From: Paenirhodobacter hankyongi
Lineage (GTDB): Bacteria > Pseudomonadota > Alphaproteobacteria > Rhodobacterales > Rhodobacteraceae
Assembly (NCBI RefSeq): GCF_003664585.1
Contig: NZ_RCHI01000002.1
Coordinates: 1-64,000 of the forward strand
Length of the DNA: 64,000 nucleotides
Reading direction: 5' to 3'
In this document: positions 8,501 through 17,528 of the stretch, one piece after another
Position numbering within the stretch: position 1 is the first letter of the stretch
How the letters are laid out: every line of letters starts with the position of its first letter
The notes under the pieces: generated by a model
Databases searched by the model: none
Told to the model about the DNA's origin: nothing
What the model saw: the letters and a program-made list of their open reading frames with translations, nothing else
Position numbers and translations under genes: made by a program

Positions 8501-9832
8501 TTACGAGTGATAGGCGCTTTCGCCGTGGGTGGTGAGGTCGAGGCCCTGACGCTCATCGTCGACCGAGACACGCAGACCGGTGATCGCCTTGACGATGTAG
8601 AGCAGGATCAGCGAGCCGATACCCGACCACAGCAGGGTGATGATGACGGCCTTGATCTGGGTGAGCACCTGGGCGCCCATCGCGAAGTCGTCGCCGCCCG
8701 TGCCGCCAAGGCCCGGAGCCATCAGGATGCCGGTGGCGATGGCACCGATGATGCCGCCGACGCCGTGCACGCCGAAGACGTCGAGGCTGTCGTCATAGCC
8801 GAACTTCGACTTCACCGTGGTGACGAAGAAGTAGCAGATCGGCGAGACGGCGAGGCCGAGGACGATCGCGCCGACCGGGCCGGTGGTGCCGCAGGCCGGG
8901 GTGATGGCGACGAGGCCGGCAACCATGCCCGACGCGGCGCCGAGGCCCGAGGCCTTGCCGCGGGTCAGGGTCTCGACGAGGCCCCAGCTGACGATCGCAG
9001 CGGCGGTGCACACGAAGGTGTTCAGCATCGCAAGCGTCGCGCCGGCGGTCGCTTCGAGGTTCGAACCGGCGTTGAAGCCGAACCAGCCAACCCACAGCAT
9101 CGCGGCGCCGGTCATGGTCAGCGTCATCGAGTGCGGCGCCATCATGTCCTTGCCCAGGCCGATGCGCGGGCCGATGACGAGCGCGGCGACGAGCGCGGTG
9201 ATCCCGGCGTTGATGTGGACCACGGTGCCGCCGGCGAAGTCAACGGCGCCCATGTTGAAGATCAGGCCCGAGGCGTCCCACACCATGTGGGCGATCGGGA
9301 AGTAGATGAAGGTGACCCAGAGGATCGAGAACAGGATCACCGCCGAGAACTTGATGCGCTCGGCGAAGGCGCCGATGAACAGCGCCGGGGTGATCGCGGC
9401 AAAGGTCATCTGGAACGCGATGAAGACGTATTCCGGCAGCACGACGCCGTCGGTGAAGGTCGCGGCGGTCGACTCCATCGTCACGCCCGACAGGAAGAGC
9501 TTGCCGAGGCCGCCCCAGAACGGCGAGGTGCCGCCGCCGAAGGCGAAGGAGTAGCCGTAGAGAATCCAGATGATCATCACGACGGCGGTGATCATGGTGC
9601 ACTGCATCAGCACCGAGAGCATGTTCTTGGTGCGCACGAGGCCGCCGTAGAACAGCGCGAGGCCCGGGATCGTCATGAACAGAACGAGCGCCGAGGAGAT
9701 CATCATCCAGGCGACGTCGCCCTTGTCGATGACCGGCGCCGCTTCCGCCGCCGCGTCCTGCGCGAAGGCCGGCAGGGCGGCTGCGGCAGCGAGCGCCGCG
9801 GCGAGACCCGCAATCTTGGTAAGGTTTTTCAT
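8501..9832 (-). CDS. amtB: ammonium transporter AmtB
   Basis: 443-residue Amt/Rh channel that carries ammonium or ammonia into the cell. A cleavable signal peptide (about 1-25, ending PAFAQ) precedes eleven membrane helices. The conserved twin histidines of the pore lie in GTVVHINAG and FGVHGVGG. The signature DFAGGTVVHINAG and the phenylalanine gate segments are present. The cytoplasmic C-terminal tail ends VDDERQGLDLTTHGESAYHS, the region that docks the GlnK T-loop. It lies 24 bp behind glnK, the usual operon order, so expression should follow nitrogen status. Confidence 0.96.
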   Translation of the reverse strand: MKNLTKIAGLAAALAAAAALPAFAQDAAAEAAPVIDKGDVAWMMISSALVLFMTIPGLALFYGGLVRTKNMLSVLMQCTMITAVVMIIWILYGYSFAFGGGTSPFWGGLGKLFLSGVTMESTAATFTDGVVLPEYVFIAFQMTFAAITPALFIGAFAERIKFSAVILFSILWVTFIYFPIAHMVWDASGLIFNMGAVDFAGGTVVHINAGITALVAALVIGPRIGLGKDMMAPHSMTLTMTGAAMLWVGWFGFNAGSNLEATAGATLAMLNTFVCTAAAIVSWGLVETLTRGKASGLGAASGMVAGLVAITPACGTTGPVGAIVLGLAVSPICYFFVTTVKSKFGYDDSLDVFGVHGVGGIIGAIATGILMAPGLGGTGGDDFAMGAQVLTQIKAVIITLLWSGIGSLILLYIVKAITGLRVSVDDERQGLDLTTHGESAYHS

Positions 9833-9856
9833 TGTTTCACTTCCCCTGAGCGTTTC

Positions 9857-10354
<498 letters not shown>

Positions 10355-10457
10355 TCAAAATTTCACCTTCACAAAAACCGAATCGTGAAAGCTTGTTGCT
10401 CCACAAGCCGAAAGCATCCATGTAACCTGCTCAAAAAGGCAGGCAGCGGAAGAAACG

Positions 10458-12686
10458 ATGGCAGAAACAGGCGGGCGGCAAGGGCCGCTGGTGGCAGACA
10501 GGCGTTATCCGACCGGGGCAAAGGCCCCCCGGAAGGCGGCGCAGACCCCTGCCCCCTCGCAGAAATCTCCGGGGTCTTCCTCGCCCCGGCCGCCGCGCCG
10601 GCGCGGGCCGATCCGCACTGCGCTCTACGGTTTTGCGCATTTCATCTGGCGTGTGGTCTGGGGCACCGCCTGGCGGGTCGGCGCGGTGATCGCGCTGATC
10701 GTCGGGCTTGCGACCTTCTATTTCTACTCGCAGCTGCCCGAGTACACGGCGCTGCTCGACGGCCGCAATCGCGGCTCGGTCACGCTGCTCGACCGCGGCG
10801 GCGAGGTCTTCGCCTGGCGCGGCGAGACCTTCGGCGGTCAGATCACCGCCGAGAATGTCTCGCCCAATCTGCGCAACGCCATCATCGCCACCGAGGACCG
10901 GCGCTTCTACAAGCATTTCGGCGTCTCGCCGCGCGGCATCGCCTCGGCGGTCGCGATCAACCTGCGCGAGGGGCGCGGCCCGCTCGAGGGCAACGGCGGC
11001 TCGACGATCACCCAGCAGGTGGCGAAGCTGCTCTGCCTCGGCGTCGCCTATGACCCGCAGCGCTGGAAGAGCGAGGCCGCCTATGAGGACGACTGCCGTT
11101 CGGGCGGGGTCAAGCGCAAGATCAAGGAGATCCCCTTCGCCCTGGCGATGGAGTTCAAGTACACCAAGAACCAGATCCTGACGATCTACCTCAACCGCGC
11201 CTATCTCGGCGCCGGCGCACGCGGCTTCGAGGCCGCAGCGCAGCGCTACTTCGGCACCTCGGCCGCGAACGTGACCCCGCAGCAGGCGGCGATGCTGGCC
11301 GGGCTGCTGAAAGCACCCTCCTACTATGCGCCCACCTCGAACCTGAAACGCTCGCAGGAGCGGGCGGGGATGGTGCTGGCGCTGATGCACGAGCAGGGCT
11401 TCCTGAATGATCAGGACTGGGCACAGGCGCGCGACAACCCCGCCACGCTCTCCGAGGCGGCGCAGGCGCGCGCCGGCGGCTATTTCGCCGACTGGGTGAT
11501 GGACACGATCCCCGACTTCCTGTCGAAGGACACCACCGAGGACGTGGTGATCCGCACCACGCTCGACCAGAGCCTGCAGCGCAAGGCCGAGGAGGCCCTC
11601 GCCGCGGTCTTCGACACCAAGGTCAAGGACGGCTCCTCGGCCGAGGCAGCGATCGTCGTGATGTCCTCGGACGGCGCGGTGCGGGCGATGGTGGGCGGGC
11701 GCCAGACCAAGGTCTCGGGCGCCTTCAACCGCGCCACCCAGGCGAAGCGGCAGACCGGCTCCACCTTCAAGCCCTTCGTCTATGCCGCGGCGCTCGACAT
11801 GGGCTGGACGCCCGACACGCCCATTCTCGACGGCCCGCTGACGATCAACGTCAAGGGCTCGGGCCCGTGGTCGCCGAAGAATTACACCAACAAGTATCTG
11901 GGCGAGATCCCGCTGTGGAAGGCGCTCGCCGAATCGATCAACACCGCAACCGTGCGCGTGGGTCAGGCGGTGGGCTTCGATGCGGTGCGCAAGGTTGCGA
12001 CCGACTTCGGCTTTGCCTCGGACCTCGCGGCGGGGCCGGCGGTGGTGCTCGGCGTGTCGGAATCGACGCTGCTCGAGATGACCGGCTCCTATGCCGGGAT
12101 CCTGAACGGCGGCTCCTCGGTGAAACCCTATGGCCTGACCGAGCTGCGACTGAAGGGCGACGCCGACCCGCTTTTCGGCGCCGACGGCGGCATGGGCGAG
12201 CGGGTGATCTCGGAGCGCGCCGCGCGCGAACTGATGTGGATGATGTTCCAGGGCGTCGAACAGGGCACCAGCCGGCGCGCGCGCCTTGACGGGCACGAGG
12301 TCGCGGGCAAGACCGGCACCACGCAATCGGCACGCGACGCCTGGTTCATCGGCTTCACCGCCGATTACGTCACCGGCGTCTGGATGGGCTACGATGACAA
12401 CCGCCCGCTCTCGGGCGTCACCGGCGGCGGCCTTCCGGCCGAGATCTGGCACGAGGTGATGGCCCGGATCGAGGCCGACGTGCCCTCGACACCGCTGCCC
12501 AAGGCCGACCCGTCCGAATGGCGCAACCAGCCCATGGCGCAGGGAACCCCCGCGCCCTGGACCGAGGGGGGCCCGATCCCGGAGGGCGGCGTGCCGGTGG
12601 TGGATGGCGAGCTTGTCCGCCCCGAGTCGCAAAAGAAGGAAACCCTCGGCGACAAGATCGAATCGCTGCTGCACTCGCTTTACTGA
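10458..12686 (+). CDS. bifunctional class A penicillin-binding protein (PBP1A family)
   Basis: 742-residue peptidoglycan synthase. A proline/basic cytoplasmic tail (1-55) and one membrane helix (about 72-92) precede a GT51 glycosyltransferase domain with catalytic Glu146 in ATEDRRFYKHFG, the GGSTITQQ motif and the RKIKEIPFA region. The transpeptidase domain carries all three motifs: GSTFK (Ser435), SIN (Ser493-Asn495) and KTGT (618-621). A flexible proline-rich tail follows. It polymerises glycan strands and cross-links them in the periplasm. The gene stands alone and ends at a terminator. Confidence 0.94.
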   Translation: MAETGGRQGPLVADRRYPTGAKAPRKAAQTPAPSQKSPGSSSPRPPRRRGPIRTALYGFAHFIWRVVWGTAWRVGAVIALIVGLATFYFYSQLPEYTALLDGRNRGSVTLLDRGGEVFAWRGETFGGQITAENVSPNLRNAIIATEDRRFYKHFGVSPRGIASAVAINLREGRGPLEGNGGSTITQQVAKLLCLGVAYDPQRWKSEAAYEDDCRSGGVKRKIKEIPFALAMEFKYTKNQILTIYLNRAYLGAGARGFEAAAQRYFGTSAANVTPQQAAMLAGLLKAPSYYAPTSNLKRSQERAGMVLALMHEQGFLNDQDWAQARDNPATLSEAAQARAGGYFADWVMDTIPDFLSKDTTEDVVIRTTLDQSLQRKAEEALAAVFDTKVKDGSSAEAAIVVMSSDGAVRAMVGGRQTKVSGAFNRATQAKRQTGSTFKPFVYAAALDMGWTPDTPILDGPLTINVKGSGPWSPKNYTNKYLGEIPLWKALAESINTATVRVGQAVGFDAVRKVATDFGFASDLAAGPAVVLGVSESTLLEMTGSYAGILNGGSSVKPYGLTELRLKGDADPLFGADGGMGERVISERAARELMWMMFQGVEQGTSRRARLDGHEVAGKTGTTQSARDAWFIGFTADYVTGVWMGYDDNRPLSGVTGGGLPAEIWHEVMARIEADVPSTPLPKADPSEWRNQPMAQGTPAPWTEGGPIPEGGVPVVDGELVRPESQKKETLGDKIESLLHSLY

Positions 12687-12706
12687 GTGCGGCAGCCCCG
12701 AAAGGG

Positions 12707-12740
12707 AAAGGCGCGGCCCCCGACGGGACCGCGCCTTTTT
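12707..12740 (+). terminator. intrinsic terminator after the PBP gene
   Basis: Stem GGCGCGG-CCCC / GGGA-CCGCGCC (one mismatch, 4-nt loop) followed by TTTTT, 20 bp after the stop. It lies in the convergent gap with mlaC. Confidence 0.85.
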
Positions 12741-12765
12741 CAATGCCGTGCCGGCCGGTCCCGGA

Positions 12766-13410
12766 TCAGCCGGCGGTCTTCAGATCGGCAATCAGCGCGT
12801 CGAGGTCGCCGCGCCGCGCATCGAGCATCGCACCGATCTCGGTGCGTTCGGCCGCGAGCATGTTCACACCCTCGATGATGATGTTGAAGAACAGATCCTT
12901 GCCGGACTTGTCCGAGACCTGCCACAGCACCTCGAAGGGCGACTGGCCGCGCAGATAGGCAACCGTCCGCACTTCGTAGAAGGTCTTGACCTGACGCGCC
13001 TCGGCCACCTCGAAACGGGCGCCGATGAACTCGCGGAAGCGCTTGCCGTACTTGCGCGAGATGTAGCCGCGGAAAGCGGTGGTGAAGGCCGCCATCTGCG
13101 CCGGGCTCGCCGAACGCGAGGCAACGCCAAGCGCCGAACGCGCGATCGTCGGCACGTCCGCGTATTTCACGAACAGGTTCTCGAACAGCGCATAGAGCTC
13201 CGGCCCGGTCTTGCCCGAGTCGATCGCCGAGTTCACGTCGTCGACGGCCTTGCCGATCAGCGCGCGGGCCTGGGTGTCGTTCAGCGCGGAGGCCGCGCCG
13301 GGAAGGGCGACGACCGTGGCCGCCAGCGCAACGCCGCCGCGCAGGAAGGCGCGGCGCCCGACGCCCCGGCGCAGGCCGCGCTCATTGCTGTTGCTGGTAA
13401 GGGTCAGCAT
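12766..13410 (-). CDS. mlaC: MlaC-type phospholipid-binding protein (Tat signal)
   Basis: 214-residue periplasmic phospholipid shuttle of the MlaC/Ttg2D family, which returns mislocalised lipid from the outer membrane to the MlaFEDB importer. The N-terminus carries GRRAFLRGG (Arg19-Arg20) ahead of a hydrophobic core ending SALN, so export looks Tat-dependent rather than Sec-dependent as in E. coli. The body has the family's alpha/beta pattern (ARSALGVASR, FRGYISRKYGKRFREF). The chosen ATG (13410) overlaps the 3' end of mlaA by 29 bp; its ribosome site is weak, so another ATG at 13431 cannot be excluded. No mlaFED is in the window. Confidence 0.85.
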   Translation of the reverse strand: MLTLTSNSNERGLRRGVGRRAFLRGGVALAATVVALPGAASALNDTQARALIGKAVDDVNSAIDSGKTGPELYALFENLFVKYADVPTIARSALGVASRSASPAQMAAFTTAFRGYISRKYGKRFREFIGARFEVAEARQVKTFYEVRTVAYLRGQSPFEVLWQVSDKSGKDLFFNIIIEGVNMLAAERTEIGAMLDARRGDLDALIADLKTAG

Positions 13411-14128
13411 AGGGGTCCCATGCCTGAGCATCGTTATACTCCTGTCCGGACAACTGGTAACGCCGGTTCTGCAGATAAAGGAGGCGGGCCTGCGCATAGC
13501 TGTCCGCACTGTCATAAAGGATGGATTCGACGACATCGCCGTGGATCTTGCGGTCGGCCACCTTGCCGGCGACGCGCGCCGAGCTGGCCGCCGTGGCATC
13601 GGCGCCCTGCAGCACCTGCCCCACCGGGTTCATCGCCATGTCGACCACGGTGCCGACGGCATCGCGTTCGGTCGAGGGGCCGAAGACCGGCAGCTCGACA
13701 TAGGCGCCCTCGCCCACCCCCCACACGGCCAGCGTCTCGCCGAAGTCGGTGTCGGTCTCGGGAAGGGCGAAGGACGAGCCTGCCGGGTCGAAGATGCCCG
13801 CCACGCCGATCGTCGAGTTGATCAGGAAGCGGAAGGTGTTCTTCACCGCCGGTTCGGGGCGCCCCTGCAGCAGCGAGTTCACCACCTTGCTCGGCAGCCC
13901 GAGGTTCGAGCCCACGTTCGAGACCGAGCGCACGAAGCCGTTGTCGACCGTGCGCGGCTGGCCCGGGCGTGCCTTGAACAGTGCCTCGTCGACGCCCTTG
14001 TTGAAGGCGTGAACCTGGCGGTTGGTCTTTTCGTAGGGATCGTTGATCCCGGTCGGCGACTCGCTCTGCGCTGCGCAGCCGACAAGTGCGAGCACCACCA
14101 CAGCGGCGCCGCCAAGTGCCCTGGCCAT
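13382..14128 (-). CDS. mlaA: MlaA/VacJ outer-membrane lipoprotein
   Basis: 248-residue lipoprotein that removes phospholipids from the outer leaflet of the outer membrane. The lipobox LVGC (Cys18) ends a short signal peptide. The VacJ core follows: NDPYEKTNRQVHAFNKGVD, NSLLQGRPEPAVKNTFRFLINSTIG, GIFDPAG and DFGETLAVWGVGEGAY-VELPVFGPSTERDAVG. The C-terminus is glutamine-rich (YADPYQQQQ). The start at 14128 follows GGAACGGGAGAACGGG. It is the first gene of a mlaA-mlaC pair, overlapping mlaC, so both partners of lipid retrieval are made together. Confidence 0.93.
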   Translation of the reverse strand: MARALGGAAVVVLALVGCAAQSESPTGINDPYEKTNRQVHAFNKGVDEALFKARPGQPRTVDNGFVRSVSNVGSNLGLPSKVVNSLLQGRPEPAVKNTFRFLINSTIGVAGIFDPAGSSFALPETDTDFGETLAVWGVGEGAYVELPVFGPSTERDAVGTVVDMAMNPVGQVLQGADATAASSARVAGKVADRKIHGDVVESILYDSADSYAQARLLYLQNRRYQLSGQEYNDAQAWDPYADPYQQQQ

Positions 14129-14358
14129 CCCGTTCTCCCGTTCCGTTTCCCTCGCCCCTGACGGCAGCGAAGCGGGGTGACTCCCCGCTGCGTTTGAGGG
14201 TAAACCTCTGTCCAAGGATTAAGGTTGCGGCACCGCAGAGACAAGGCGCAGCGGCGGCATTTTCTGTTCACGGGTGGGAAACCCGCATCGATTTGGATGA
14301 ACTGTGGCGAGGAAACGCCGATTCGGGGGGCACCCCGTCTGTCCGGAGGGGGATCCAG

Positions 14359-16095
14359 ATGAAACGCGACGAACTCGCCAAGGGCCGGGCCGAGCTGCGC
14401 GGCGCGCGGGCGGAAAGCAATGCGCTGATCTGGTCGGTCGGGCTGTTCTCGGCCTTCGTCAACCTGCTGATGCTGACCGGGCCGCTGTTCATGCTGCAGG
14501 TCTATGACCGCGTCCTTGGCGCCCGTTCGGTCGAGACGCTGACCGCGCTCTTCCTCCTCGTCGTCTTCCTCTTCGCGATGATGGGCGTGCTCGATTACGT
14601 CCGCGCGCGCGTGATGGCGCGGGTCGGGGCGCAGTTCCAGGCCCGGCTCGAGGCCCGGGTCTTCGACGCGGCGTTGCGCCGTCATGCGGTCGCGCCGAAC
14701 GACCCGGTGGCGGTCTCGTCGCTGCGCGACCTCGATGCGGTGCACAAGCTGCTGGCGGCGCCGGTCTTCCTTGCACTCTTCGACCTGCCCTGGTCGCCGA
14801 TCTTCTTCGCCGCGATCTTCTTCTTCCATCCCTGGCTCGGGTTTCTGGCGCTTGCCGGCGGCGCGCTGCTGGTCGCGGTGACGCTGCTCAATCAGGCGAT
14901 GACGATGCAGCCGCTGATGCAGGCGAACGGCGCCCATATCGCCTCGGACCGGCTCTCCGATCACCTGCGCGACGAATCGGAGCTGTTGCAGGCGCTCGGC
15001 ATGCGCCGCGCCTCGTTCCTGCGCTGGAAGGCCGCGCGCGCGCGCGCCGAAGAGGCCGCGCTGCGCGCCACCGACATCGGCGGCGGCTTTGCCACCTTCA
15101 CCCGCACCTTCCGCGTCTTCCTGCAATCGGCAATGCTGGCGCTTGGCGCCTTCGTAGTGCTGCGCGGCGAGATGACCGCGGGGGCGATGATCGCGGGCTC
15201 GATCCTGATGGGCCGCGCCCTCGCCCCGGTCGAACAGGCGGTGACCGGCTGGTCCGTCGTCGCGCGCGCCCGCGAGGGCTGGGGCCGGCTGCTGGTCCTG
15301 CTCAGCTCGGTCCCGGCCGAGACCGCGCGCACCGCGCTGCCGCGCCCGCGCGCCGTGCTCGAGGCGAACAACCTCACCGTGGTGCCGCCCGGCCATTCCG
15401 CCGCGACGCTGCGCATGGTCTCGTTCCGGCTCGAGCCCGGGCAGGCCATGGGCGTGATCGGCCCCTCGGGCGCCGGCAAGTCGACCCTCGCCCGCGCGCT
15501 GTGCGGGGTGTGGCGCCCGGCGGGCGGCTGGATCCGGCTCGATGGCGCCACGCTCGAGCAATACGACCCCGACGTGCTCGGCGGGCTGATCGGCTATCTG
15601 CCGCAGCGGGTGACACTGTTCGACGGCACCATCGCCGAGAACATCGCACGCCTGTCGCCAAGCCCCGACCCCGCGCAGGTGGTCGAGGCGGCCAAACGCG
15701 CCGCGGCGCATCAGATGATCCTCGATCTGCCCGAGGGCTATGACACCCGCGTCGACCAGGCCGGAGGGCGGCTTTCGGGCGGGCAGATCCAGCGCATCGG
15801 CCTTGCCCGCGCGCTTTACGGCCATCCGGTGCTGCTGGTCCTCGACGAGCCGAACTCGAACCTCGACAACGAGGGCAGCCTCGCGCTGAACACCGCGGTG
15901 CGCAGCATGAAGGCCGCCGGCGGCGCGGTGCTGATCATGGCCCACCGCCCCGCCGCCATCGCCGAATGCGACACGCTTCTGGTGCTCGAGGGCGGGCTGC
16001 GCCGCGCCTTCGGCCCGCGCGAGGAGGTGCTGCGCGCCATGGTGCAGAACGCGAACGAAATCACCCGCAAGTCCGGCCCCGGAGGTGTGGCATGA
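14359..16095 (+). CDS. type I secretion ABC exporter (PrtD family)
   Basis: 578-residue half-transporter with fused membrane and ATPase domains. The membrane domain (about 1-330) has about six segments. The nucleotide-binding domain has Walker A GPSGAGKST (368-376), signature LSGGQ (472-476) and Walker B VLLVLDEP, followed by a histidine switch in MAHRPAA. There is no N-terminal C39 or C39-like domain, so it belongs to the PrtD/AprD class that exports proteins with C-terminal secretion signals. The start follows GGAGGGGGATCC. It overlaps the adaptor gene by 4 bp (ATGA). No substrate or TolC gene is adjacent. Confidence 0.92.
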   Translation: MKRDELAKGRAELRGARAESNALIWSVGLFSAFVNLLMLTGPLFMLQVYDRVLGARSVETLTALFLLVVFLFAMMGVLDYVRARVMARVGAQFQARLEARVFDAALRRHAVAPNDPVAVSSLRDLDAVHKLLAAPVFLALFDLPWSPIFFAAIFFFHPWLGFLALAGGALLVAVTLLNQAMTMQPLMQANGAHIASDRLSDHLRDESELLQALGMRRASFLRWKAARARAEEAALRATDIGGGFATFTRTFRVFLQSAMLALGAFVVLRGEMTAGAMIAGSILMGRALAPVEQAVTGWSVVARAREGWGRLLVLLSSVPAETARTALPRPRAVLEANNLTVVPPGHSAATLRMVSFRLEPGQAMGVIGPSGAGKSTLARALCGVWRPAGGWIRLDGATLEQYDPDVLGGLIGYLPQRVTLFDGTIAENIARLSPSPDPAQVVEAAKRAAAHQMILDLPEGYDTRVDQAGGRLSGGQIQRIGLARALYGHPVLLVLDEPNSNLDNEGSLALNTAVRSMKAAGGAVLIMAHRPAAIAECDTLLVLEGGLRRAFGPREEVLRAMVQNANEITRKSGPGGVA

Positions 16096-17528
16096 GCCAC
16101 GGCGCGAACCCCGACCCGAAACCCCCGGTGCCGACCGGCGGCACCCCCGATTCGATGGCGCTGGTGCGCAAGGCGATCCCGACGCATCCGGTGAAGGCCG
16201 AGCCCGCCGCCCCGCCGCCGCCCGAGCCGCCGAAGGGCCACCACCTCTCGGCCCGCCGCTCGCTGATCGCGGGCTTCGTGGCGCTGTTCGTGCTGGTCGG
16301 CGGCTTTGGTATCTGGGGCACCGTCAGCTCGATTGCCGGCGCGGTCGTCGCGAGCGGCCAGATCGAGGTCGACCAGCGCCGGCAGGTGGTGCAGCACCCC
16401 GACGGCGGCGTCGTCGACGCGATCCTCGTCCACGACGGCGACCACGTGCAGGCCGGCGACACGCTGATCCGCCTTGATGGCGAGATGCTGCGCTCGGAAC
16501 ATGCGATCGTCGAGGGCCAGTTCTACGAGCTTCTGGCCCGCCGCGGCCGGCTCGAGGCCGAACGCGCCGACGCCTCCGCGATCAGCTTCGCGCCCGAGCT
16601 TCTGGCCGCCGCGCAGGCGAACCCCGACGTGGCCGAGCTCGTCGACGGGCAGCAGCGGCTGTTCGATGCGCGGCTTGCCACGCTGACGAAGTCGCTCGAG
16701 CAGGTGGGAAAGCGGCGCGAGCAGACGCAATCGCAGATCGCCGGCATCGATGCGCAGCTTGCCGCGCTTGCCACCCAGCAGGACCTGATCGGGCAGGAGC
16801 TGACCGATCAGCGCGGGTTGCTGGCGAAGGGGCTCGCGCAATCAAGCCGGGTGCTGGCCCTCGAACGCGAGGCGGCGAACCTTGCGGGCCAGGTCGGCGA
16901 GCTGACCGCGCAGCGCGCCCAGGCCGAAGGCCGGATCACCGAGCTTGAGCTCGAGACCCTGCGGCTCAGCTCGCAGCGGCGCGAGGATGCCGAGACCGAG
17001 CTGCGCAACATCGGCTATCGCGAACTGGAACTGGCCGAGCGGCGCCGCTCGCTGAGCGGTCAGATCGAGCGGCTCGACCTGCGTGCGCCGGTCTCGGGCG
17101 TGGTCTATGGCATGACCGTCACCACGCCGCGCGCGGTGATCCGCGCGGCCGAGCCGGTGCTCTATATCGTGCCGCAGGACCGGCCGCTGGTCATCGCCGC
17201 GCGGATCTCGCCGATCCATATCGACGAGATCTCGATCGGCCAGCCGGTGCAGCTGCGCTTTTCCGCTTTCGCCAGCCGCACCACGCCGCAGCTTTTGGGT
17301 CAGGTCACCAGGATCTCGGCCGACGCGATCACCGACGAGGCGACGCATGTCTCCTATTACCGCGCCGAGGTGATGCTGCACCCGGGCGAACAGGCCAAGC
17401 TCGGCGCGCTGACGCTGCTGCCCGGCATGCCGGTCGAGGTCTACATCCGCACCGGCGAGCGCTCGCCGCTGGACTATCTGGTCAAGCCCTTCGCCGATTA
17501 CTTCAACCGCGCCTTCCGCGAGGACTAA
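16092..17528 (+). CDS. type I secretion HlyD-family periplasmic adaptor (PrtE-like)
   Basis: 478-residue membrane-fusion protein. A proline-rich cytoplasmic N-terminus of about 55 residues precedes one membrane helix (SLIAGFVALFVLVGGFGIW), then the lipoyl half DGGVVDAILVHDGDHVQAGD. A long coiled-coil region follows (about 135-330, rich in Q, E, R and L), then the second lipoyl half DLRAPVSGVVYGM and a beta-barrel C-terminus ending in an amphipathic PFADYFNRAFRED. This is the layout of PrtE/AprE. It forms the inner-membrane complex with the preceding exporter. Its stop overlaps by 3-4 bp the stop of the convergent transglycosylase gene. Confidence 0.93.
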   Translation: MSHGANPDPKPPVPTGGTPDSMALVRKAIPTHPVKAEPAAPPPPEPPKGHHLSARRSLIAGFVALFVLVGGFGIWGTVSSIAGAVVASGQIEVDQRRQVVQHPDGGVVDAILVHDGDHVQAGDTLIRLDGEMLRSEHAIVEGQFYELLARRGRLEAERADASAISFAPELLAAAQANPDVAELVDGQQRLFDARLATLTKSLEQVGKRREQTQSQIAGIDAQLAALATQQDLIGQELTDQRGLLAKGLAQSSRVLALEREAANLAGQVGELTAQRAQAEGRITELELETLRLSSQRREDAETELRNIGYRELELAERRRSLSGQIERLDLRAPVSGVVYGMTVTTPRAVIRAAEPVLYIVPQDRPLVIAARISPIHIDEISIGQPVQLRFSAFASRTTPQLLGQVTRISADAITDEATHVSYYRAEVMLHPGEQAKLGALTLLPGMPVEVYIRTGERSPLDYLVKPFADYFNRAFRED

